Source of the DNA: Prevotella sp.
GTDB lineage: Bacteria; Bacteroidota; Bacteroidia; Bacteroidales; Bacteroidaceae
Direction of reading: 5' to 3'
Length of the DNA: 64,000 nt
NCBI GenBank assembly: GCA_017554385.1
Contig: JAFZIL010000022.1
Coordinates: forward strand, 1-64,000
Shown one piece after another: positions 44,249-50,406 of the stretch; position 1 is the first letter of the stretch, and every line of letters begins with the position of its first letter. Position numbers and translations under genes: made by a program. Under the pieces are notes generated by a model, which worked only from the letters and a program-made list of their open reading frames with translations, ran no database searches and had not been told where the DNA came from.

Positions 44249-45889
44249 ATGGTAGAGTTTCTGATATACGACCTGAAGGTGGCAACGCTGATAGCGGTGT
44301 TCTATATGTTCTACCGTCTGCTGCTCAGCCACGACACACTGCATCGCATGAACCGCGTGGTGTTGCTGACGACGGCCGTGGCCTCGTTCGTGCTGCCGCT
44401 CTGCGTCATCACCATGCATCACACGGTAGTGGTCGAAGCGCAAGCCCCCCTTTTGTCCCCCGTTGGTGACATGACTGCTTCTGTGGCTAACGTCACTACC
44501 GAGGCCTCTTTGGGGACAATATGGGAGACGTTGTTTACTGCAGTGTTCTTCGTTGGCGTCGCTGTCACGCTGGGCTATCTGCTGTGGTCGGTCGGTCAGG
44601 TGGTGCGCCTCATCCGTCACAGCGAACAGCATCCCCAGGCCGACGGCACCATCATCTGCGTAACCAACAAAGAGGTGTCGCCCTTCAGCTGGATGCGCTA
44701 TATCGTGCTCAACCGCAAAGATTACGAAAGTCCGGACCCGGCCGTCATGGCCCATGAACGGGGACACATTCGTCAGCACCACTCGCTCGACGTGCTCCTC
44801 GTTGATACGCTCACCATCCTGCAATGGTTCAACCCCGCTATGTGGATGCTGCGCCAAGACCTGCGCGCCATCCATGAGTACGAGGCCGATGCAGTGGTAC
44901 TCTCTCAAGGCATCAATATGCGTCAGTATCAGTATCTGCTTATCCAAAAAGCCGTCGGTGCCTGCGGGTACTCAGTCGCTAACGGCATTACCCACAGTAC
45001 CCTTAAAAACCGCATAACTATGATGCTTAACAATAAGAAAACTAACCGCAAGAGCATGTTCAAGCTGCTTGCCCTGCTGCCCATCGTGGGCATCGCCCTG
45101 GCCCTGAATGCCGAGACCGTCAACGACTACGTCTACCAACAGCCACCGAAGAAGGTGGTGAAGAAAGGTCGGAAGGACGGTCAGATAAAGATGGGTGTCA
45201 AGACCATTGAGGTGAAGACCGACGAAGGCACCCTCACGGGCGAGAACGTCGTCATGGGAGTTGGCGAGACCGACACCATCAGTGCCCGGATCATTTGCCT
45301 TGACAAGGATGACAGCCAAGAAGCCCCGCTATTCATTATTGACGGGAAGAAATCGACTAAAGAACAGCTATTGGCCCTCGACTCGAAGACCATCGACCAC
45401 ATTGATGTGCTGAAAGACAAAGCTGCCGTTGAGCTTTATGGCGAAGAAGGCAAAAACGGCGTGGTCATCGTCACGACCAAAGGCAAAAAGGCGCTGACTC
45501 AAGGTAATGCCAAGGTGGATAGCACCAAGGAGGCTGAGGTCGTTGTTGCCGAGGCCGTAGATCCCGCCTACGAAAAAGTGTTCGACGTGGTGGAGCAGAT
45601 GCCGGAGTTCATCGGTGGTCAGGCAGAGCTGATGAAGTTCCTTGCCGAGAACGTCCACTACCCCGAAGCCGCCTATAAGGTGGGTAAGCAGGGCCGCGTC
45701 ATCGTCACCTTCATCGTTGAGGCCGACGGCTCTGTCAGCAACGCGAAAATCGTAAAGAAAGTCTCCGACGAGCTCGATGCCGAGGCCCTCCGTGTTATCG
45801 GCACCATGCCGAAGTGGAAGCCCGGCATGCAGAATGGCAAGGCAGTACGCGTAAAGTACACGATACCCATCACTTTCCGCCTCAGCTAA
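44249..45889 (+). CDS. M56 (BlaR1-like) metalloprotease fused to a plug-like segment and a TonB C-terminal domain
   Basis: This is a 546-residue membrane protein. Three N-terminal transmembrane helices flank the zinc site MAHERGHIRQHHSLD (HExxH near residue 170), and HEYEADAVV supplies the third ligand. A fourth helix, FKLLALLPIVGIALAL, lies near residue 275. The periplasmic part includes DHIDVLKDKAAVELYGEEG and GVVIVTT, which closely copy the plug signature of SusC receptors. It ends in a TonB-type domain (YPEAAYKVGKQGRVIVTFIV). It probably senses an envelope signal and cleaves or triggers the BlaI-type repressor. The trigger is unknown. Confidence 0.88.
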   Translation: MVEFLIYDLKVATLIAVFYMFYRLLLSHDTLHRMNRVVLLTTAVASFVLPLCVITMHHTVVVEAQAPLLSPVGDMTASVANVTTEASLGTIWETLFTAVFFVGVAVTLGYLLWSVGQVVRLIRHSEQHPQADGTIICVTNKEVSPFSWMRYIVLNRKDYESPDPAVMAHERGHIRQHHSLDVLLVDTLTILQWFNPAMWMLRQDLRAIHEYEADAVVLSQGINMRQYQYLLIQKAVGACGYSVANGITHSTLKNRITMMLNNKKTNRKSMFKLLALLPIVGIALALNAETVNDYVYQQPPKKVVKKGRKDGQIKMGVKTIEVKTDEGTLTGENVVMGVGETDTISARIICLDKDDSQEAPLFIIDGKKSTKEQLLALDSKTIDHIDVLKDKAAVELYGEEGKNGVVIVTTKGKKALTQGNAKVDSTKEAEVVVAEAVDPAYEKVFDVVEQMPEFIGGQAELMKFLAENVHYPEAAYKVGKQGRVIVTFIVEADGSVSNAKIVKKVSDELDAEALRVIGTMPKWKPGMQNGKAVRVKYTIPITFRLS

Positions 45890-45907
45890 GGCAGCAAGAA
45901 AAAGGCA

Positions 45908-47086
45908 TTACCTCTTACCTTCGGTCGGGTCGGAGCTTCCGGGTTCTAAGAATTCTCCGACATTTAGCAGTGTGGTGTCGGTGCAGTCGCAGATCTCGGC
46001 AGCGAGGTCGTTCAAGCGGTGGAAACGGGCGTAGTCGGTCACTTCGGCATCAAGCTCCTGAGGGTACAGGATCAGCAGTGTGCCGCGTGCGCAGGCCTCG
46101 AAACGGTGGCGCTCGGGCTTCCAATAGCGCTCAATAGGCTCCTTCTGTAATTGTATAACGGGCAGACCCTCATCGATGGCTGTCTTTATTACGAGGCTTT
46201 CTCCTTTCGAGATGCTTGGCGATACGAGCACGACACCCTCGCGGGCTTCGCTGAGCTGGTGTTCGCTCTGCTGTCGGTAGCTGTCTGTTAGCTCTGTGGG
46301 AAGGCCTGTGGTCTTGTCGCGACGATGATAGAACACCTGTTCCTTCTCAGCTCGCTTCAACAGGAAGAGAGCCCCGAAAGCGGCATAGTCGTGAGCCCCG
46401 ACACGCAGATGCAGACGTCGCTCCATGAGGTGGGGGAGCTGTCGTCGTATCAGTGCGCGCAGCGGGTTGTCGGCCATATAGCGCTTGATGTTCTCCAGCA
46501 TGCCTGGCCGCCGGATAATACGGTCATGGTAGCCGCGCTCGAAAAGAGGTGGCCGTTTAACCGCAGCTGACGCTGCGGGCACAGGGGTCGGAGCAGGGAT
46601 GGGTACAGGGGCGGCCGTTCCCGTAGCGTCAGCTGCGGTCCCCTGTGTCGCGGTCGTTTGTGCTTGCTGCTGTGCCCACCACGCTCGCGAGCAGCCACCC
46701 TTAAAGCTGCTGATAATGTGGCCCAGATGCTTCCCTGGCGGTAAGGGCTCCCTGATATAGAAGAGCAAATGCAGATGGTCGGGCATGAGAGCCGCCTTCC
46801 ACAGCTCAACCTGGGGATAATAGTAGGGTATCTTAGGCAGTTCCTCTTCCAGGACAGCACGACCAAGGGCTGAAGGAACAATATGCGGGAAGGCTGCCGA
46901 GTCGCGCTGGGCTCTTATATCGCCTTCCAAATGTCCGAAAAGGCCCTGTCTTCCTTCTATGCAGAGGGTTACCATATACAGGCCAGTACCACCATAGTCC
47001 TGCCAGTCAGCACGACGGTGCTGGTTCTGCTGGATATCATGGGGGTGCAATCCTCGGCGTAGCAGTTCTTCTTTAGGAGTTGGCAT
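45908..47086 (-). CDS. RAYT/IS200-like Y1 transposase with a DprA-like C-terminal region
   Basis: This is a 392-residue protein. The HUH motif is seen in MPDHLHLLFYI (near residue 100) and the nucleophile Tyr is probably in FERGYHDRIIRR (near residue 184). Single-copy Y1 proteins of this sort mobilise REP hairpins rather than themselves. Between these motifs lies an Ala/Pro/Thr-rich insert (residues about 144-178) encoded by two inverted hairpins. The C-terminal half contains GVVLVSPSISKGESLVIKTA, which resembles the Rossmann-type DprA/Smf fold. REP-like hairpins lie just upstream at 47153-47216. No terminal insertion-sequence ends are seen. Confidence 0.8.
   Translation of the reverse strand: MPTPKEELLRRGLHPHDIQQNQHRRADWQDYGGTGLYMVTLCIEGRQGLFGHLEGDIRAQRDSAAFPHIVPSALGRAVLEEELPKIPYYYPQVELWKAALMPDHLHLLFYIREPLPPGKHLGHIISSFKGGCSRAWWAQQQAQTTATQGTAADATGTAAPVPIPAPTPVPAASAAVKRPPLFERGYHDRIIRRPGMLENIKRYMADNPLRALIRRQLPHLMERRLHLRVGAHDYAAFGALFLLKRAEKEQVFYHRRDKTTGLPTELTDSYRQQSEHQLSEAREGVVLVSPSISKGESLVIKTAIDEGLPVIQLQKEPIERYWKPERHRFEACARGTLLILYPQELDAEVTDYARFHRLNDLAAEICDCTDTTLLNVGEFLEPGSSDPTEGKR
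46561..46638. repeat. Paired hairpins inside the RAYT coding region
   Basis: CCGCAGC-TGAC-GCTGCGG (46561-46578) and CCGTAGC-GTCA-GCTGCGG (46621-46638) are each 7-bp hairpins and are in inverted orientation to each other. ACAGGGG on the left is mirrored by CCCCTGT just right of the second. They encode the Ala/Pro-rich insert. The GCTGAC core is shared with the REP-like repeats upstream of the gene. Confidence 0.65.
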
Positions 47087-47152
47087 ATTCGTGGAACCTG
47101 TTTAATTGATCGAAAAAGCAGGTTTAATTGATGAAAGGAGCATGCTTTCGAA

Positions 47153-47216
47153 TTGCTGACGAAGGTCAGCAGTACTGCTGACCTTCATCGGCAACGTTGC
47201 TGACCTTCGTCAGCAA
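47153..47216. repeat. REP-like hairpin cluster upstream of the RAYT gene
   Basis: A perfect 19-base inverted repeat (47153-47171 and 47198-47216) carries the hairpin GCTGAC-GAAG-GTCAGC at each end. A 26-base perfect palindrome lies at 47161-47186. A third, degenerate copy (GCTGACCTTCATCGGC) lies between. The cluster is 67 bases before the transposase start codon, as expected for REPs that belong to a RAYT. Confidence 0.75.
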
Positions 47217-47277
47217 AATCGAAACAATATTCCCGGCATGAAGATGCGGTACTCGCGATATGAGCAAACAACAATCT

Positions 47278-48585
47278 TTAGTCTTGCTTCCCTGTCTTGA
47301 TGCCGAATACACAGATAGCTCCTACGACGAGCAGTACGCCTGCAACAATCATCATGTTGTACTGGTGGCTGCCTACGAGCGAGAGGACGACACCGCCGAG
47401 GAGGGCAGCAGCAATCTGTGGTACGCAGATGGTGCAGTTGAAGAGTCCCAGATAGGCACCCATGTGGCCGTAGCCCTGCAGGGCATTGGTAACCAGGGCG
47501 AAAGGCATGGCAAGCATGGCCGCCCAGGCGCAGCCGATAAGCAGGAAGGGCAGGAAGAGCAGGTACTGGTCATGGACAAAGGGCACCAGGGCGAAGCCGA
47601 CGGCACCAAGCACGAGGCTGAATGCGTAGGCCAGCTTCACGTTGCGGAACTGTGGCAGCACCATTGCCCAGAGCACGGCACCAAGGGTCTGCACGCCAAA
47701 GACGATGCCCGTCCAGTTGCCGGCATCCTGATAGCCGGCTGAGGTGACGTCGGTCGTTCCCCACACGGTGGAGGAGATGGCTCCCGTGGTGTAGTTCCAC
47801 ATATAGAGGAAGGCTGCCCAGCAGAAGAACTGTACGAGACCCACCTGCCAGAAGGCTGCGGGGGCTTTCTTCAGCAGCACGAGCCAGTTGGCACTCTCTT
47901 CTTTCTCCTCGGAGGCGGCATTATATTCTGCATACTCCTTGGGCGACCACTCCTTCACCTTCAGCGTGGTGTAGATGACGCAGAGGATGAGGATGAGGGC
48001 TCCGATATAGAAGGAATAGATGACGGAGTCGGGCACTACACCCGAGGGTGCCGTGTTGGCGATGCCGATGGCTGTGAAGATGAAGGGGAAGGCAAAGCCG
48101 ATGAGGCCACCGGCATTGCAGAGGAACGACTGGATGGAGTAGGCCTTGGTCTTCTGCTCCTCGTTGACCATGTCGCCCACGAGCATCTTGAACGGTTGCA
48201 TGGCCATATTGATCGAGGTGTCGAGGAACATGAGTGCACAGGCACCGAACCACAGGGCGGCACCTACCGTGAGGCCCAGCGAGCCTGCGTTGGGCAACAG
48301 GAGCATCACGAGCACGGCCATGGCGGCACCCACGAAGAGGTAGGGGATGCGCCGTCCGAAGCGCGTCCACGTCTTGTCGCTGAGGGTGCCTACGATGGGC
48401 TGCACGAGCATGCCCATCAGCGGGGGCAGCACCCAGAAGAAGCTCAGCGAGTGGGGATCGGCACCGAGTGTGGCAAAGATACGACTGATGTTGGCGCTCT
48501 GCAGGGAGTAGGCTATCTGCACGCCGAAGAACCCAAAGCTCAGGTTCCATAGATTCCAAAAGGATAGATTCGGTTTTTGTTTCAT
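47278..48585 (-). CDS. MFS transporter, SLC45-like sugar/maltooligosaccharide type
   Basis: This is a 435-residue inner-membrane transporter with about 12 hydrophobic helices. NLWNLSFGFFGVQIAYSLQS and GTLSDKTWTRFGRRIPYLFV are typical of the sucrose/maltose (GPH or SLC45-like) branch of MFS carriers in Bacteroidetes. Its place beside the LacI regulator and the starch genes suggests uptake of maltose or malto-oligosaccharides into the cytoplasm. I see no CAAACGTTTG operator directly upstream. Confidence 0.87.
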   Translation of the reverse strand: MKQKPNLSFWNLWNLSFGFFGVQIAYSLQSANISRIFATLGADPHSLSFFWVLPPLMGMLVQPIVGTLSDKTWTRFGRRIPYLFVGAAMAVLVMLLLPNAGSLGLTVGAALWFGACALMFLDTSINMAMQPFKMLVGDMVNEEQKTKAYSIQSFLCNAGGLIGFAFPFIFTAIGIANTAPSGVVPDSVIYSFYIGALILILCVIYTTLKVKEWSPKEYAEYNAASEEKEESANWLVLLKKAPAAFWQVGLVQFFCWAAFLYMWNYTTGAISSTVWGTTDVTSAGYQDAGNWTGIVFGVQTLGAVLWAMVLPQFRNVKLAYAFSLVLGAVGFALVPFVHDQYLLFLPFLLIGCAWAAMLAMPFALVTNALQGYGHMGAYLGLFNCTICVPQIAAALLGGVVLSLVGSHQYNMMIVAGVLLVVGAICVFGIKTGKQD

Positions 48586-48609
48586 AAGACGATTATTTTG
48601 TTTGTTTTG

Positions 48610-49150
48610 AAAGACAACTTAGACAACTAAGGACAACTTTCTCTTTATTGAATTGACAACTATTTATTTATCGGAGTGTTTTTGTGCGTTGACCGTCAAC
48701 GGTGAGTATTTCCTGCAAACTGCTATCATAAAAGTAACGTTCTATCGTAGCAAATGCCGGAGCAAAATTTACTAATATTCCACACGCTGACTTGGTTAAT
48801 CGCAAATAATTAAATAACTGGGCACGATGATTGTTTGTCAGTTCGGCTACCGATTTGCATTCTATGATGATATCGTTTTTGCAGATAAAATCCATACGAT
48901 ACTCAGCAGCCATCGTTTTTCCATGATAGGATGGGTGAAAGGTTTTTTCGCGCTGAAATGGGATGCATGCCTCTGCCAACTGCAATTCCATCCCTTCTTG
49001 GTAACAGTATTCATTTAGTCCGGGGCCTAGTTCCTTGTGGACTTCGTGAATAGCTCCTACTACATCAAAGATATGAGTTTTCAGCTCCTTTATATTAATC
49101 ATTGTTCTTGTCTGTTATAATTGTTGTCCTAAGTTGTCTTAGTTGTCTTT
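48610..49150. mobile_element. GxxExxY gene bounded by inverted tandem 9-mers (putative small element)
   Basis: The left edge (48610-48637) and right edge (49123-49150) are inverted copies that agree at 26 of 28 positions. Each is made of three successive 9-base words of the form GACAACTTA, GACAACTAA, GGACAAC. Between them lies a single gene, the GxxExxY protein, with about 30 bases to spare on the left and 20 on the right. The whole unit separates the MFS gene from its LacI regulator. Confidence 0.6.
48668..49102 (-). CDS. GxxExxY protein (PD-(D/E)XK nuclease-like)
   Basis: This is a 144-residue protein of the PDDEXK_3 family. The name motif is in GPGLNEYCYQEGM. The nuclease core is YRMDFICKNDIIIECKSV, with the Asp and ExK residues in place, and HRAQLFNYLRLT follows as usual. 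The catalytic residues are intact, so nuclease activity is possible, though no substrate is established for the family. The gene sits inside an inverted-repeat unit and is unrelated to the surrounding starch genes. Confidence 0.92.
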   Translation of the reverse strand: MINIKELKTHIFDVVGAIHEVHKELGPGLNEYCYQEGMELQLAEACIPFQREKTFHPSYHGKTMAAEYRMDFICKNDIIIECKSVAELTNNHRAQLFNYLRLTKSACGILVNFAPAFATIERYFYDSSLQEILTVDGQRTKTLR

Positions 49151-49181
49151 TTCTTCCAAACTAGGTTGTTTTCAGGAAAAA

Positions 49182-50207
49182 TCACCGGGTGGTACCTCGC
49201 AGGATGAGCCTAGTGCGGACGATGCGTTTCTCAGCGTGGTCAAGGGGGAGGCTGCCCTCGACGTGGCCGATGAGGATGTTGGCAGCTTCCTCGCCCACGC
49301 GCAAACCATTCTGTTCGACGGTAGTGAGCATCGGGTCGCACGACGTGGCGCGGACACCGTTGCTGAAGCCGCAGATGCTGATGTCCTCTGGCACGCGCAG
49401 ACCCATGCGCTTCACGGTGTAGAGGATGCCGAGGGCGGTGTCGTCGTTTACGGCAAAGAACGCGTCGGGATACTCGTCGCCGTCGAATAGGTCGGGCGTC
49501 ATCATCTCGGCATCGTGGCGGTTGTCGCAGATGCGTGTCAGTTCCGGGCGGAAAGGCAGCCCGTGTTTCAGCAGCGCGTCCTTGTAGCCATTGAAACGGT
49601 TCTTGCCTATCTCCATGTTCATCTGTGTGCCGTAGAAGGCAATGCGCCGGCAACCTGTCTCGATGAGATGCTGTACGGCATGGAAGGCTCCCATGTAGTC
49701 GTCGACCACCACGCGGCTGGCGTTCACTCCCGTACAGATGCGGTCGTAAAAGACGAGCGGCATGCCCAGGTCGATGAGCCGCTGGAAGTGATCGTAGCGC
49801 TGCGTGTTCTTTGCCTGCGAGACGATGATACCGCACACCTTGTTTTCATAGAACGACTGGCATAGCTGCACCTCGCGCTCATACTGCTCGCCACTCTGAG
49901 CCACCATGATACGGTAGCCGTGGGCCGAAGCCTCCTGCTCCATGCCGCGCAGGATGGTGGAGAAATAATGGTGCACGAACTCGGGCATGATGACACCGAT
50001 GACCTTGAGGGGCTGCACACGGCTGTGGCGAAGTGATTCGGCCAGCATGTTGGGCGTGAAGTTGTGTTCGCGGGCATACTGCTGCACCAGCCGCCTGCGC
50101 TCCTCGGAGATGCGTGGTGAGTCTTTCAGTGCCCGTGATACAGTGGCCACCGAGATGCCCAGTTCGCGGGCAATGTCCTTCATTGTGAGTGGTGTCGTTT
50201 CTTTCAT
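49182..50207 (-). CDS. LacI-family transcriptional regulator
   Basis: This is a 341-residue regulator. The helix-turn-helix is MKDIARELGISVATVSRALK, starting at residue 9. The remainder is a periplasmic-binding-protein-like sensor (VIGVIMPEFVHHYFSTILRG to GYRIMVAQSGEQYEREVQLC). A sugar such as maltose is the likely effector. Two CAAACGTTTG palindromes at equal distances from the susC and amylase promoters are its probable sites. The ATG at 50207 is four bases past a -7 element; the Met at 50183 is an alternative start. Confidence 0.92.
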   Translation of the reverse strand: MKETTPLTMKDIARELGISVATVSRALKDSPRISEERRRLVQQYAREHNFTPNMLAESLRHSRVQPLKVIGVIMPEFVHHYFSTILRGMEQEASAHGYRIMVAQSGEQYEREVQLCQSFYENKVCGIIVSQAKNTQRYDHFQRLIDLGMPLVFYDRICTGVNASRVVVDDYMGAFHAVQHLIETGCRRIAFYGTQMNMEIGKNRFNGYKDALLKHGLPFRPELTRICDNRHDAEMMTPDLFDGDEYPDAFFAVNDDTALGILYTVKRMGLRVPEDISICGFSNGVRATSCDPMLTTVEQNGLRVGEEAANILIGHVEGSLPLDHAEKRIVRTRLILRGTTR

Positions 50208-50211
50208 ATTG

Positions 50212-50219
50212 CAAAGTTA
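50212..50219 (-). promoter_or_regulatory. -7 element of the lacI-type gene
   Basis: A TAACTTTG lies four bases before the ATG at 50207, so the message is leaderless or starts internally. No -33 TTG is evident at the usual distance. Confidence 0.45.
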
Positions 50220-50273
50220 AGTAAAAGTTTAATTCCCCTGTCAGCACCATAATTATTTATACGCGCGCGATGG

Positions 50274-50289
50274 ATGCAAACGTTTGCAT
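50274..50289. promoter_or_regulatory. LacI-type operator upstream of susC
   Basis: ATGCAAACGTTTGCAT is a perfect 16-base palindrome with the CG centre typical of LacI-family sites. Its centre is 61.5 bp upstream of the susC -7 element, too far upstream for simple promoter occlusion. Confidence 0.8.
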
Positions 50290-50342
50290 TATCCTTATAA
50301 CGGTTTTTATTCAAATTTATGTCAAGTTTGTTGATTAAAATT

Positions 50343-50350
50343 TAATTTTG
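50343..50350 (+). promoter_or_regulatory. -7 element of the starch susC operon
   Basis: TAATTTTG lies 56 bases before the susC ATG. The best TTG candidates are not at the usual 19-20 bp spacing, which suggests dependence on an activator. Confidence 0.55.
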
Positions 50351-50406
50351 CACGTTGAAACAGAGGCTATAAATACTAACAACTAATAACTCTAATTAAA
50401 AATGTA

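Noticed and set aside
43889..45889. A beta-lactam resistance operon
   Set aside because: BlaI/M56 pairs are common in Bacteroidetes without any beta-lactamase. No beta-lactamase or penicillin-binding protein gene is nearby, and the sensor tail is TonB-like.
45908..47086. A complete IS200/IS605 insertion sequence
   Set aside because: The gene is single, lacks recognisable element ends or a TnpB partner, and has REP-like hairpins on one side, which fits a RAYT better.
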